The translations under genes and the position numbers were made by a program. This document shows, in pieces, positions 44,657 through 54,608 of a stretch of DNA of 64,000 nucleotides. Each line of letters starts with the position of its first letter. The stretch's first letter is position 1. The DNA is from Coprothermobacter proteolyticus DSM 5265 (GTDB taxonomy: Bacteria > Coprothermobacterota > Coprothermobacteria > Coprothermobacterales > Coprothermobacteraceae), in assembly GCF_000020945.1 (NCBI RefSeq), contig NC_011295.1, positions 1,240,001 to 1,304,000 of the forward strand, read 5' to 3'. The notes under the pieces are model-generated. The model made no database searches. It was not told the DNA's origin and worked only from the letters and a program-made list of their open reading frames with translations.

Positions 44657-44700
44657 AACACCTGTGATATCATTCTACACCTGTAGAAGAACTTTGTCAA
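44657..44700 (-). promoter_or_regulatory. Promoter and BlaI-type operators of the blaI-blaR1-like operon
   Basis: On the minus strand a perfect -35 TTGACA (44700-44695), 17-bp spacer and -10 TAGAAT (44677-44672). The palindrome TTCTACA-CC-TGTAGAA (44673-44688) covers the -10 and contains the known BlaI core TACA-N2-TGTA. A weaker second dyad, ACACCTGTGA, lies at 44658-44667, about one helical turn and a half away. Two such sites are usual in bla/mec promoters. Confidence 0.85.
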
Positions 44701-45245
44701 CGTATTTTGTATTTGATAGACTATGTTTATCTAATTATCTCAAAGGCCACGCTAAACATGTCTACTTGATGCTAGGTGTATTACCACAAAGCATTCACCT
44801 TGGACTATTACGATCCCAAGTAGTTTTAAGTTCATTGTCCTTCTGCAGCAGTTCTTTATTTCATTAGAGTTTACATGGATACAATAAGGTACTATATGAA
44901 TCAAAAGACTCACGCTCACACTACACAAGTAAGTTGAAAACTCCCAGAACATATGCACAGCAGCTACAAAGATGTTGCTACCCATGATGAACCCTGAGCG
45001 GGGAATGAAACGTTCCTAATACTGGTAAAATATTATAAGAAATAAGAAAATTGGTAAATAGTGCTTAGCTGTAGCTCATGAAAGTAACAGTGATAGTGTG
45101 AGATCAGTTTCTTATTGGGGTCCAACACATGTACAACTAACGTCTTGGTAGCAAGAGAGTAACATCCACTGGGAACAATTCCCAAAAAGGCCGAAGTGGC
45201 AACCAATTTAAAGGCCTTACTCTACCTTATTGTCACATTCTTTAG
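44701..45245. other. Intergenic region between divergent genes
   Basis: About 550 bases separate the blaI promoter from the DUF1538 gene. Short frames at 44664-44867 and 44752-44985 show no protein character. I find no clear promoter, RNA gene or riboswitch. Confidence 0.4.
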
Positions 45246-45269
45246 GACGAAAGAGAGGAGGTAGCTAAA

Positions 45270-46793
45270 TTGAGCAAGTTTTTAGCAAAACTCAAAGAAG
45301 TCAGCTTTTCTGTAATACCTGTAACAGTGATGGTACTAATTCTGCATTTCACGGTAATTCCCATGGAAACGACATTGGTTTTTAGATTTCTTATAGGTGC
45401 GGCACTGATAATCTTGGGTTTGACGTTTTTCCTCATGGGTGTCGATAGTAGTATTACACCTATTGGTAGCATAACTGGGTCCACAGTTTCTAAATCAAAT
45501 AAGATCTGGGCCGTTATTATAAGTGGCTTGCTACTGGGTTTCTTCATATGCATTGCGGAACCCGATCTACACATTTTGGCTGGACAAGTACACAGCATCA
45601 CAGCAGGATCAATCGCAAAGAGTAGCATCGTATTAATTGTTTCGCTGGGTATAGCAGCCATGCTTGCTTTGGGCCTAGTTAGAATAATACGTGATGTTCC
45701 CCTTCAAAGAGTACTTTTAATACTCTGTGGCATCATATTCGCTCTCGGTTTGTTCGTTCCACCAGAGTTTCTTGCCATTGCCTTCGATGCTTCGGGGGCT
45801 GCCACTGGAGCTACTACGGTTCCTTTTATACTAGCTTTGGCGGCAGGAGTATCCAGCCTAAAGAAGGACCGAGAAAGTGCTGATAAAGAGCGCTTCGGTC
45901 TGGTCGCTATAACTTTTGCAGGACCGACTATTGCCATTATGCTAATGAGCATTCTGTCTAAAGCTGATAGAATCACAGGTGCCCTTCCAATTGCTGCTGT
46001 TGAATCTTCCTCGGTATTAGGTCTCTTTATTGCAATGCTGCCTTCCATAGCACGGGAAGCCCTAATAGCAATACTTCCCATATTTGTTGTGTTTCTGGTC
46101 TTCCAAGTAGTAGCATTCAAACTACCAAAGGCTTCTGTGAAAAACATCTTATCTGGCATGTTGTTAACCTTTATCGGCTTAGTTATGTTTCTGTTAGGAG
46201 CCAATGCGGGTTTCATGGAAGTTGGAAACGCCGTGGGCTACAACATCGCCTTGCTAGACAACAAAGGCCTGCTCATCCTTATTGGTTTCATTATTGGCGT
46301 GGTTACAGTGCTTGCCGAACCCGCTGCTTATGTTTTAGTGGATGAGGTCGAGCAAGTAACCAACGGCAACCTAAAGAGAAGCGCCGTATTGTTTACCTTG
46401 TCTTTGGGCGTGGGAGCTGCCGTGTCTTTGTCCATGGTGCGGATTCTAATCCCGCAGGTGCAGTTGTGGCACTACTTGCTTCCTGGATACATCATTTCCC
46501 TCGCTATGACCTACTTTGTTCCTGAACTTTTCTACGGTATTGCATTTGACTCTGGCGCGGTAGTGTCAGGTCCAATGACAGCAACATTCATTTTGGCATT
46601 CGCACATGGCGTAGCTGATGCTGTGGAGCACGCCAGTCTCCTGGTTGATGGATTTGGCATTGTTGCCATGGTAGCGATGACTCCCATCATTGCACTACAA
46701 ATACTTGGCTTCATTTACAACAGAAAACCTAACGTAGAAGAACCAATAACTGAACAAGAGCCTATATGCATCACATTTGAGGCTGACGTCTAA
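45270..46793 (+). CDS. DUF1538 multi-pass membrane protein
   Basis: 507 residues from TTG, eight bases after GAGGAGGT. Two homologous halves, each with about six membrane segments: the first has ITPIGSITGSTVSKSNKIWAV and CIAEPDLHILAGQV, the second FIIGVVTVLAEPAAYVLVDEVEQVTNGNLKRSAV. The repeated (A)EP(D/A)hhhL and the phrase FDASGAATGATTVPF / FDSGAVVSGPMTATF are hallmarks of DUF1538. Probably a transporter; the substrate is unknown. Single gene. Confidence 0.88.
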   Translation: MSKFLAKLKEVSFSVIPVTVMVLILHFTVIPMETTLVFRFLIGAALIILGLTFFLMGVDSSITPIGSITGSTVSKSNKIWAVIISGLLLGFFICIAEPDLHILAGQVHSITAGSIAKSSIVLIVSLGIAAMLALGLVRIIRDVPLQRVLLILCGIIFALGLFVPPEFLAIAFDASGAATGATTVPFILALAAGVSSLKKDRESADKERFGLVAITFAGPTIAIMLMSILSKADRITGALPIAAVESSSVLGLFIAMLPSIAREALIAILPIFVVFLVFQVVAFKLPKASVKNILSGMLLTFIGLVMFLLGANAGFMEVGNAVGYNIALLDNKGLLILIGFIIGVVTVLAEPAAYVLVDEVEQVTNGNLKRSAVLFTLSLGVGAAVSLSMVRILIPQVQLWHYLLPGYIISLAMTYFVPELFYGIAFDSGAVVSGPMTATFILAFAHGVADAVEHASLLVDGFGIVAMVAMTPIIALQILGFIYNRKPNVEEPITEQEPICITFEADV

Positions 46794-46886
46794 ACGATTG
46801 ACGAGTACGCATGAAGTTGATACTCAACAAACACAGTTTTTCACTAATGGGGTTTGTAAGTGCGATAATGAAAGTATAAATGCGAT

Positions 46887-46919
46887 GAGAACCATATTAG
46901 GGAAACAACATTGGTTCTC
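46887..46919 (+). promoter_or_regulatory. Inverted repeat upstream of the DUF262 gene
   Basis: GAGAACCA (46887-46894) and TGGTTCTC (46912-46919) are perfect reverse complements 17 bases apart, with partial extension by TGCGA and GCA. They lie 32-64 bases before the ATG. It could be an operator or a 5'-UTR hairpin. Confidence 0.45.
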
Positions 46920-46950
46920 GCATATGGCATGTTACAGGGAGGATAAGTAA

Positions 46951-48702
46951 ATGTCTGAAGTGCTTTTCAATCAGGTGAGTTTCCCCGTGAAAAAGCTGGT
47001 GCAGGACATAGAGGTAGGGCAAATCGGTTTGCCAAACATACAGCGTCCCTTCGTTTGGCCCACTATCAAGGTCCGAGATCTTCTTGATTCAATGTACAAA
47101 GGCTATCCCATTGGTTATTTGCTTTTCTGGAAAAATGGTTTTAGCGGAGACCATAGAGTTATTGGAATGGATCAAAAGCAGGTGAGTCCTGAACTACTCA
47201 TCGTCGACGGTCAACAGCGTTTGACTTCACTTTACGCCGTAATGAAAGCAGTACCTATTATCGATAAGGATTTTCGCACAACGCGTATACGCATAGCCTT
47301 TAACCCCATAGAAGAAAAGTTTGAAGTAACTAACCCTGCAATTGAAAGAGACATACAGTGGATACCTGATATTAGCGTACTGTGGGATCCAAAAACAAAT
47401 TCCTATGCCTTCATAACTGAGTATCTTCAGCGCCTACGTTCGCAATATGAGTTAACCGACCAACAAGAGAAAACTATCCCGGATGCTATAAACAACGTAA
47501 TCAAATTAAGCGAATACCCGTTGACTGCATTAGAAATTTCTTCCAGTGTAAACGAAGAAGATGTATCGGAAATATTCGTTCGCATTAATAGTAAAGGGAC
47601 AGCATTGAATCAAGCCGATTTTATATTGACATTGATGTCAGTTTTCTGGGACGACGGTAGAAAAGAGTTAGAAGATTTTTGCAGACGCGCAAAGTCTCCT
47701 CCCTCCGGTAGAGAAGCATCACCGTTCAACTACTATTTCCGGCCAAGTCCAGATCAATTGCTTCGCGTAAGCGTGGCACTGGGCTTTCGTAGAGCCAGAC
47801 TTGAATACGTATACTCCATATTACGAGGAAAAGACTTACAGACCGGAGAGTTTTCTCCTGAGCGTCGCGACGCCCAGTTCGCCGTACTTAAAGAAGCTCA
47901 ATCATACACACTAAATCTTCAAAACTGGCATGATTTTTTCAAAGTTCTCTTGTACGCCGGTTATCAGAGTGATCAACTCATCTCCTCCGAAATGGCTGTA
48001 GTTTACAGTTATGCCTTGTGGCTCATAGGAAAACGCGATTTTAGAATTGACGACAATGCCCTTAGAAGAATCATAGCAAAGTGGTTCTTTATGTCTTCCT
48101 TGACTGGTAGATACAGCAGTTCGCCAGAAAGCCGAATGGAACAAGACTTAGCGCTGCTCAGGGGGAAAACTACACCACAAGAATTTGTGGACGTTTTGGA
48201 ACAGCAAATCAACGCTGTACTAACATCAGACTACTGGAGATTCACATTACCAAACGAGTTAGAAACTTCAGCAGCCCAAAACACTGGACAATTCGCCTAC
48301 TATGCAGCTCTTTGTTTACTTGACGCACCTGTACTTTATTCAAAGCTGAAAGTCGCTGACCTACTCAAGCCCGGTATCAACGCCAAGAGGAAAGCGATAG
48401 AGCGCCACCATCTATTTCCGCGTAAATACTTAGAAAGAACAGGCATAAGAGACCGAAGGCTGATTAACCAGGTTGCAAACTATGCTCTGGTAGAATGGGG
48501 TGACAATGATAAAATTTCTGACCTTCCACCAAAAGAGTACGCGCCCAAGTACGAGAGTGTCTTAACTGATGAGGAACTAGAGAGAATGTACGATTTGCAT
48601 GCTCTTTGGAAAGGCTGGTACGAAACAGACTACATAGATTTCCTAAAGGAACGCAGAAAACGCATAGCAGCAATTGTAGAGAGAGGATTCCAAAGTTTGT
48701 AG
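46951..48702 (+). CDS. DUF262-domain protein, GmrSD-like restriction factor
   Basis: 583 residues from ATG behind AGGGAGG. The N-terminus is a DUF262/ParB-like domain: LPNIQRPFVWPTIKVRDLLDSMYKGYPIGYLLFW and the nucleotide-cleaving motif LLIVDGQQRLTSLYA. The C-terminus carries a DUF1524/HNH-like segment IERHHLFPRKYLERT and NQVANYALVEWGDND. GmrSD-type enzymes recognise modified (for example glucosylated) phage DNA and cut it using NTP hydrolysis. It is a single gene, without an RM partner. Its substrate is unknown. Confidence 0.82.
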   Translation: MSEVLFNQVSFPVKKLVQDIEVGQIGLPNIQRPFVWPTIKVRDLLDSMYKGYPIGYLLFWKNGFSGDHRVIGMDQKQVSPELLIVDGQQRLTSLYAVMKAVPIIDKDFRTTRIRIAFNPIEEKFEVTNPAIERDIQWIPDISVLWDPKTNSYAFITEYLQRLRSQYELTDQQEKTIPDAINNVIKLSEYPLTALEISSSVNEEDVSEIFVRINSKGTALNQADFILTLMSVFWDDGRKELEDFCRRAKSPPSGREASPFNYYFRPSPDQLLRVSVALGFRRARLEYVYSILRGKDLQTGEFSPERRDAQFAVLKEAQSYTLNLQNWHDFFKVLLYAGYQSDQLISSEMAVVYSYALWLIGKRDFRIDDNALRRIIAKWFFMSSLTGRYSSSPESRMEQDLALLRGKTTPQEFVDVLEQQINAVLTSDYWRFTLPNELETSAAQNTGQFAYYAALCLLDAPVLYSKLKVADLLKPGINAKRKAIERHHLFPRKYLERTGIRDRRLINQVANYALVEWGDNDKISDLPPKEYAPKYESVLTDEELERMYDLHALWKGWYETDYIDFLKERRKRIAAIVERGFQSL

Positions 48703-48750
48703 CAAAGTTCTGTTCGACATTAAGAAACACCGTACCTACCCTACAATATC

Positions 48751-48787
48751 TATAAAAGAAGCGGCCCCTACTTACCAAAGGGGCCGC
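48751..48787 (-). terminator. Terminator of the ribose operon
   Basis: On the minus strand GCGGCCCC and GGGGCCGC form an 8-bp GC stem, followed by TTCTTTTATA. It is 27 bases beyond the rbsB stop. Confidence 0.85.
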
Positions 48788-48813
48788 CATGCTTTCACCT
48801 ACAATGTTGTTCT

Positions 48814-49761
48814 TCAGTCCAATGTATCCACGTTATCCTTTGTGATCAGCTTTAAGTCGACAGGCACGTAAGTTGGTACCTCTTCACCTTTGAGCACTTT
48901 GTCAGCATATTCAACGCCCAGAGATCCTATTCTGTCCGGCTGCTGAGCCACCGTTGCTGCCATCTTTCCGTCTTTTATAGCCTGCAAAGCGTCATCAATT
49001 GCGTCAAAACCAACTACCATGATCCCCTGCCGTCCAGCAGACTCGATTGCTTGGACAGCACCCAGTGCCATTTCATCGTTTTGTGCGAATACGGCATCTA
49101 TTTCAGGTTGCGCTTGCAAAATGTTTTGCATAACAGTCATCCCTTTGGTCCTGTCAAAGTCCGCCGGCTGGGAGGCCACAAGCTCAATTTCTGTGCCTTC
49201 TATGGCCTCCATGAAACCCTTACCCCTGTCTCTCGCAGAAGACGCACCAGGTATGCCCTCGAGTTGCACAACTTTGCCTTTCCCACCGAGCTGCTGAACA
49301 ATGTATTCACCAGCCATCTTGCCACCTGCTACATTGTCAGATGCTATGTGGGTCACCACTTCCCCGCCGTTGGCTCCTCTGTCCAAAGTAATGACAGGTA
49401 TATTAGCATCATTTGCCAGCTTTACAGCATTGGCTACAGCATCGCTGTCAACGGGGTTTATGAGCAGTAAACTGATTCCTTGCTGAAGAATATCTTGAAC
49501 ATTTGAATACTCCTTGGAAGAATCATTTTGAGAATCAAGTACGACGAGTTCATAGCCTAACTCATCAGCTTTCTGCTGAGCTCCGTCCCTTAGAGTCACA
49601 AAGAATGGATTGTTCAAAGTGGAAATCACAAGTCCAATCTTCTTCTGCTCTTGCTGACCCTGTTCAGGCTTTGTACCTCCTGTACAACCCACGACCAAAC
49701 CTGCCACAAGGAACAATGTCACCAGTACTCCAAGTACCCTCTTCACGCTCTTCCTTTCCAT
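48814..49761 (-). CDS. rbsB: Ribose ABC transporter substrate-binding lipoprotein
   Basis: About 315 residues. Signal peptide with lipobox LVVGCTGG, then the sugar-binding type 1 periplasmic fold: [69 protein letters not shown] and [18 protein letters not shown], all typical of RbsB. I use the ATG at 49761, 8 bases after GGGAGGT; seven more codons are open to 49782. It is the last gene of the operon and delivers ribose (or a related sugar) to RbsC/RbsA. Confidence 0.92.
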   Translation of the reverse strand: MERKSVKRVLGVLVTLFLVAGLVVGCTGGTKPEQGQQEQKKIGLVISTLNNPFFVTLRDGAQQKADELGYELVVLDSQNDSSKEYSNVQDILQQGISLLLINPVDSDAVANAVKLANDANIPVITLDRGANGGEVVTHIASDNVAGGKMAGEYIVQQLGGKGKVVQLEGIPGASSARDRGKGFMEAIEGTEIELVASQPADFDRTKGMTVMQNILQAQPEIDAVFAQNDEMALGAVQAIESAGRQGIMVVGFDAIDDALQAIKDGKMAATVAQQPDRIGSLGVEYADKVLKGEEVPTYVPVDLKLITKDNVDTLD

Positions 49762-49834
49762 GCTTCCGTACCTCCCTTTCATCTTTTATCAACTTTTTGA
49801 AGCCGCAATGGTACTACATCCTGAAAAGGCATTG

Positions 49835-50776
49835 CTACCTTCTCCTCCTGTCGATTAACACTGCAACCAGTATTACGATGCCCTTTATTAACTGCTGATA
49901 GTACGAGGAGACGTCAAGTAAGTTAAGTCCATTGTTTAACACGCCAATTATTAGAGCTCCGATAATAGTCCCAACTACACCTCCTTGTCCTCCAGATAAA
50001 CTAGTACCGCCTAGTACAACAGCAGCTATGGCATCAAGCTCCGCGCCAGTCCCAGCAGTAGGTGAGGCAGAATCAAGCATAGACGTAACTACCATACCTG
50101 TCAATGCAGCAGTGAAACCGGACACAGCATATACTAGAAGCTTTATGTAATCAGTTTTTATTCCAGATAATTTAGCTGCTTTCTCATTACTGCCTGTGGC
50201 ATATATGTAACGCCCGGTAGCTGTCTGGGTCAAAACATAGTAGGCGATAATAAAAACAAAGAACAAAATGATTACAGGAACTGGTATAGATAGTATTTTG
50301 CCCTGCCCGAGAAAACCGAAAGCTTCACCTAAGTTTGATTTTGGACGCCCACTTGAGTAGACCAGCGTCGCCCCTCTAGCCATAGTCATCATAGCCAACG
50401 TAGCAATAAACGGTGGGACATTTCCTTTTGTTACCGACAGGCCGTTAACCAAGCCCAGAACAGTTCCTATAACTAGGCCAATAAGAATAGCAATCCATAC
50501 GTTAAGTCCAGAATGTATCATACCAGCCGTTACCATTCCAGAGAACGCGAGTATTGAACCCACGGAAAGATCTATGCCACCGGTTAGAATCACAAATGTC
50601 ATTCCGATGGCCATAACTGCATTCAACGATGTTTGAGTCAAAACGTTTAGGATATTACCCCATTTTAGAAAGCGTGGAGAGAGTATACTCAAGACTATAC
50701 AAAGACCAAGAAGACCGATAACCGATTGCATTCCCCTCAAGAAAACTGACCAGTCTCTTTTCTTAGTTGGCTTCAA
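49835..50776 (-). CDS. rbsC: Ribose ABC transporter permease
   Basis: About 313 residues with eight to ten membrane segments. RbsC markers: LNAVMAIGMTFVILTGGIDLSVGSILAFSG, GLVNGLSVTKGNVPPFIATLAMM, and AIAAVVLGGTSLSGGQGGVVGTIIGALIIGVLNNGLNLL. The start is probably TTG at 50776, with GGGAGGT at 50784-50790 and 7-base spacing. This makes a 14-base overlap with rbsA. An ATG at 50803 would put a 41-base overlap and lacks a good site. Confidence 0.92.
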   Translation of the reverse strand: MKPTKKRDWSVFLRGMQSVIGLLGLCIVLSILSPRFLKWGNILNVLTQTSLNAVMAIGMTFVILTGGIDLSVGSILAFSGMVTAGMIHSGLNVWIAILIGLVIGTVLGLVNGLSVTKGNVPPFIATLAMMTMARGATLVYSSGRPKSNLGEAFGFLGQGKILSIPVPVIILFFVFIIAYYVLTQTATGRYIYATGSNEKAAKLSGIKTDYIKLLVYAVSGFTAALTGMVVTSMLDSASPTAGTGAELDAIAAVVLGGTSLSGGQGGVVGTIIGALIIGVLNNGLNLLDVSSYYQQLIKGIVILVAVLIDRRRR

Positions 50777-52271
50777 AATACATACCTCCCGTACTGATGG
50801 CATAACGCATAATTTTTTCTTGCGTGGCCTCGTTATCTTCTAAACACCCTGTAATTCTTCCTTCGTGCATTACCAGAATTCTGTCGCATATTCCCAATAT
50901 TTCAGGTAGTTCGGAAGAAATCATGATTATCGCAATGCCATTTTTCTTGAGTTCGTTGATCAAGTTGTAAATTTCCACCTTGGCACCTACGTCTATTCCA
51001 CGCGTCGGTTCATCCAAAATCATTATCTTGGGTTGAGTCATGAGCCACTTCCCGACGAGTACTTTCTGTTGATTACCACCACTCAAATTCTCAACTGTCT
51101 GAGAAATAGAGGGGGTCTTAATTCTCAGGCGTTGCACATAATCACTCACGGTTTGAGCTTCCTTCCGCGTATCCACTTTGCCAAGTAAACCAGTGAACAC
51201 TTTGAGGGTTGCCAACGTCATGTTGTAGGAAACACTTTTATCCAAGAAAAGTCCTTCCTCTTTTCTATCCTCTGTCAGATAAACAATTCCGGCTTCTATG
51301 GCAGCGCTTGTGGATGTAAGCTTTAATTTCTTTCCCTCTACGAAAACATCACCGCTGTATTTGTAAACACCAAATAATGTTTTTGCAAGCTCAGTACGTC
51401 CTGCTCCCACAAGCCCCGCTATGCCAAGAACTTCGCCTTTTCTAAGTTCAAAACTTATATCATGTAACAATCCTGGGACACTTAAGTTACGCACTTCAAG
51501 AACAACATCACTGACAGGAACTTTTACTTTGGGAAACTTTTCTTTTAATTCTCTACCAACCATCATCTTGATGAGTTCATCAGTATTAGTTTCAGCAACG
51601 ACCTTTGTTCCAATGTATTTACCATCTCTCAGAACTTCAACTCTGTCAGCAATCTCCATTATTTCCTCTATCTTGTGGCTAATCAGTATGATTCCTTTGC
51701 CTTCACACTTTAATGCTCGGATGACCTTGAAAAGGTTCTGAACCTCATCAGTAGTCAAAGCGTCTGTGGGTTCGTCCATGATTATTATTCGGCAGTCCAT
51801 CGAAAGGACCTTGGCTATTTCTACCATTTGCTGCTCTGCAACACTAAGCGTTTTGACAATTCTTTCAACATCAATGTCGACCCCGAGCCGATTTAATAAC
51901 TTCTTGCTTTCTTGCTTCAAATATGATTTATCAATACGCTTGGTAACAGAATTTCTCTTCTCCCTACCCAAAAAGATGTTTTCGTAAACTGTTAAGTCAG
52001 GTATGAGGTTCAACTCCTGATGTATTATGCCTATGCCAAGCTTCATGGCATCCCATACATTTCTGATGTCCACGATGTCACCATTTATTTTTATTTGACC
52101 CTTATCCATGGTGTATACGCCGCTCAAGATTTTCACCAGAGTGGACTTCCCGGCTCCGTTTTCTCCCAGCAATGCCAAGACTTCTCCACTGTCAAGCGTA
52201 AGACATACATCATCAAGAGCCATCACACCGGGAAATTGCTTGCAAATGCCCTTCATTTCGAGAAGTGGCAT
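50763..52271 (-). CDS. rbsA: Ribose ABC transporter ATP-binding protein (two ATPase domains)
   Basis: 502 residues with two nucleotide-binding domains, as in all RbsA/MglA proteins. The first has Walker A GENGAGKST, signature LSVAEQQMVEIAKVL and Walker B IIIMDEPTDAL. The second has a degenerate P-loop, GLVGAGRTEL, signature LSGGNQQKVLVGKWL and IMILDEPTRGIDVG. It starts one base after the rbsD stop and powers ribose uptake through RbsC. Confidence 0.94.
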   Translation of the reverse strand: MPLLEMKGICKQFPGVMALDDVCLTLDSGEVLALLGENGAGKSTLVKILSGVYTMDKGQIKINGDIVDIRNVWDAMKLGIGIIHQELNLIPDLTVYENIFLGREKRNSVTKRIDKSYLKQESKKLLNRLGVDIDVERIVKTLSVAEQQMVEIAKVLSMDCRIIIMDEPTDALTTDEVQNLFKVIRALKCEGKGIILISHKIEEIMEIADRVEVLRDGKYIGTKVVAETNTDELIKMMVGRELKEKFPKVKVPVSDVVLEVRNLSVPGLLHDISFELRKGEVLGIAGLVGAGRTELAKTLFGVYKYSGDVFVEGKKLKLTSTSAAIEAGIVYLTEDRKEEGLFLDKSVSYNMTLATLKVFTGLLGKVDTRKEAQTVSDYVQRLRIKTPSISQTVENLSGGNQQKVLVGKWLMTQPKIMILDEPTRGIDVGAKVEIYNLINELKKNGIAIIMISSELPEILGICDRILVMHEGRITGCLEDNEATQEKIMRYAISTGGMYFEAN

Positions 52272-52667
52272 TTAGAAGACCACCCCTGATCTGAGGATGA
52301 TGTTGCAATAAGGCGTGTATTCGCCAGTACGGACCACTGCCACACATTCCTTAGTCATAACCTTTAACTCTTCATGAGAGACTTCCTTAATCGGTATATT
52401 GCCTAAAATCTTGAGCAATTCTGCATAAGTCTCAGGACTCTTTTCCTTCATCTCAGTGGCTATAATGGCTTCTTCCACGCAAAGTTCGGAGAGTATAACT
52501 CTTAAAGTATCCAGGAATCTTGGTATGTCACGAGTTAAAGCCAGATCTATTCTTTCAACACCTTTAGGTATTGGCAAGCCACTGTCTGCAATAGCTATGG
52601 TGTCTGTGTGCCCCATGGAGGCAATGACTTCTGACAGTCTCGAGTTGATCAAAATTGTCTTTTTCAC
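52272..52667 (-). CDS. rbsD: D-ribose pyranase
   Basis: 131 residues. RbsD landmarks: the N-terminal INSRLSEVIASMGHTDTIAIADSGLPIP with the catalytic histidine and aspartate, ERIDLALTRDIPRF, and a C-terminal RTGEYTPYCNIILRSGVVF. It interconverts pyran and furan forms of ribose so RbsK can use it. It overlaps rbsK by four bases (ATGA). Confidence 0.95.
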   Translation of the reverse strand: MKKTILINSRLSEVIASMGHTDTIAIADSGLPIPKGVERIDLALTRDIPRFLDTLRVILSELCVEEAIIATEMKEKSPETYAELLKILGNIPIKEVSHEELKVMTKECVAVVRTGEYTPYCNIILRSGVVF

Positions 52668-53566
52668 GGTTCTCTCCTCCTGAGAAATTCCTCCACTTCC
52701 TCATATGTGGGTATGGATTCCTGGGCTCCGGGCCTAGTTACCGTTATTGCACCAACCGCGTTTGCAAATTTCATAGCAGTTCCAATGTCTTCGTGCCGAC
52801 CTAAAGCCGTTAGCAAACCACCGATGAAAGCATCCCCTGCGGCCGTTGAATCTATGGCATTAACCTTAAAGCCCTCCACGGAGATCTCCTGATTTGCATC
52901 TTTGTAGAAACAACCTTCTGAGCCCAGAGTAACAACAACTGCATTCGCTCCCATCTGTAGCAGTTTTCTTGCCCCTTCAACTATGTTGGTCTCCCCTGTT
53001 AATAAAGCAAGCTCAGTTTCATTCGGGATTACTAAATCGACCATAGTATAAACATAATCAGGGAGAGGCAAAGCAGGTGCAGGGTTCAATACCACTTTCG
53101 TATTCAAGTTATGTGCCAGTTCAATAGAAGCTATAACGGTTTCAACAGGGATTTCCATCTGCAAAACTACAAAATCTGCTGACTCAATTTCACCTTTGAA
53201 CGATTCAACCCAATGCATATCTAACTTGTAATTCGCACCTGGGTAGACAACTATGGTGTTATTTCCCTGTGAATCCACAGTAATGAAAGCATTGCCAGTG
53301 GAATCATCCACCGTCTTTATGGCGAAATCTGGAATACGGTCTTTAGGCAGATTGCCAAGGAGTACTTTGCCTGAAGCGTCGTTGCCCACCGCTCCCACCA
53401 TTAGTACCTCAGCACCAAGCCTTGCTAAAGCAACAGCTTGATTTAAACCCTTTCCTCCCGGACTCGTACGTAAGCGAACTGCTGGAACAGTTTCGCCCTT
53501 TGAAGGAAGATGGTCCACATCCATGGTAAAGTCCATATTCATACTGCCGATAACGACGGCTTTCAT
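52664..53566 (-). CDS. rbsK: Ribokinase
   Basis: 300 residues, PfkB family. N-terminal GSMNMDFTMDVDHLPSKGETV and SPGGKGLNQAVALARLG bind the sugar. The C-terminal DSTAAGDAFIGGLLTAL contains the catalytic aspartate and anion hole. It phosphorylates ribose to ribose 5-phosphate. Its ATG overlaps the rbsR stop by one base (TAATG). Confidence 0.95.
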   Translation of the reverse strand: MKAVVIGSMNMDFTMDVDHLPSKGETVPAVRLRTSPGGKGLNQAVALARLGAEVLMVGAVGNDASGKVLLGNLPKDRIPDFAIKTVDDSTGNAFITVDSQGNNTIVVYPGANYKLDMHWVESFKGEIESADFVVLQMEIPVETVIASIELAHNLNTKVVLNPAPALPLPDYVYTMVDLVIPNETELALLTGETNIVEGARKLLQMGANAVVVTLGSEGCFYKDANQEISVEGFKVNAIDSTAAGDAFIGGLLTALGRHEDIGTAMKFANAVGAITVTRPGAQESIPTYEEVEEFLRRREP

Positions 53567-54573
53567 TAGATCACCTTCTTAACAGAATTTCTAATTATCA
53601 ACTTTGGTTTTAAGGTGATAACCGTATCTTCAACTGTTTTTCCCTCTATGAGTTTGATTAGCAGTTCAGTTGCTACCTCACCCATCTTGTAGCAAGGTTG
53701 CGCCACAGTAGTTAGCTTTGGTTCTACATATTTGGCCATGGGTATGTCATCAAATCCAGTAATAGAAACGTCCTCAGGAATTCGAAAACCTGCCCCTTTA
53801 AGTACCTCCATGGCACCAATAGCCATGAGGTCATTAGCACAAACTACAGCAGTAAAGTCCCTTCCCCTTTTAAGAAGCTCTAATACGCCTTCACTACCTC
53901 CAGAAATCTTGTAGTTCCCTTCTACCATAAGCTCTTTATCTAAGACTAATCCAAAATCTTTCAAAGCCTGCTCAAAACCTGCATATCTGTACATGGAGTT
54001 AGGGCTCTCATGTGGTCCACCTATGTAAGCAATTTTCCTGTGACCCATTTCAAGAACATAGCGTGTGATTTCGTACATGCCTTCATAACCGTCGGTATAC
54101 ACGCCAGGCAATTTCTCATCATAAAAGTGGCGATCCAGTAAAACAAATGGCATCTTGTAATCTCTTAATTGTTTCACGTGCTTGAACACAGGCATGCTGC
54201 TACTTGTGAAGACTATGCCGTCGACACATTTCGACTTCAGTACCCTGATATAAAGTTCTTCTTTATCACTGCGGTCATCAGTGTTGCAAAGGATAATATT
54301 GTAGCCGTGTTTATTTGCTGTGTCTTCTACGGCTCTTGCAATCTCTGGGAAAAAGGGATTTGTAATATCTGGAAGGATAAGGCCTAAAGTGTTCGTTCTT
54401 CTGGTTACTAGACCTCTGGCAACCCTGTTGGGTTGGTAATTCAAGTGCTCCATTACCTGCAAAACTCTTTGTCTGGTCTCCTCACTGACCCCTTCGGGCT
54501 TGTTGTTAATGACTCTGGAGACCGTGGTAATGGAGACATTTGCTAATCTTGCAACGTCCTTAATGGTCGCCAT
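53566..54573 (-). CDS. rbsR: LacI-family repressor of the ribose operon
   Basis: About 335 residues. The HTH starts MATIKDVARLANVSITTVSRVINNKPEGVS, followed by the hinge helix (HLNYQPNRVARGLV) and a sugar-binding domain (LGLILPDITNPFFPEIARAVED, VVCANDLMAIGAMEVLK, SITGFDDIP). I prefer ATG 54573 because it is the usual LacI start; seven further codons are open to 54594. It is first in the operon and surely regulates it through the operator just upstream. Confidence 0.92.
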   Translation of the reverse strand: MATIKDVARLANVSITTVSRVINNKPEGVSEETRQRVLQVMEHLNYQPNRVARGLVTRRTNTLGLILPDITNPFFPEIARAVEDTANKHGYNIILCNTDDRSDKEELYIRVLKSKCVDGIVFTSSSMPVFKHVKQLRDYKMPFVLLDRHFYDEKLPGVYTDGYEGMYEITRYVLEMGHRKIAYIGGPHESPNSMYRYAGFEQALKDFGLVLDKELMVEGNYKISGGSEGVLELLKRGRDFTAVVCANDLMAIGAMEVLKGAGFRIPEDVSITGFDDIPMAKYVEPKLTTVAQPCYKMGEVATELLIKLIEGKTVEDTVITLKPKLIIRNSVKKVI

Positions 54574-54608
54574 TCTTGCCCGCCCTTCTCCCATTTCTTT
54601 ACGAAAAC

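Noticed and set aside
45242-45661. 139-codon minus-strand ORF
   Set aside because: Antisense shadow of the DUF1538 gene with typical shadow composition.
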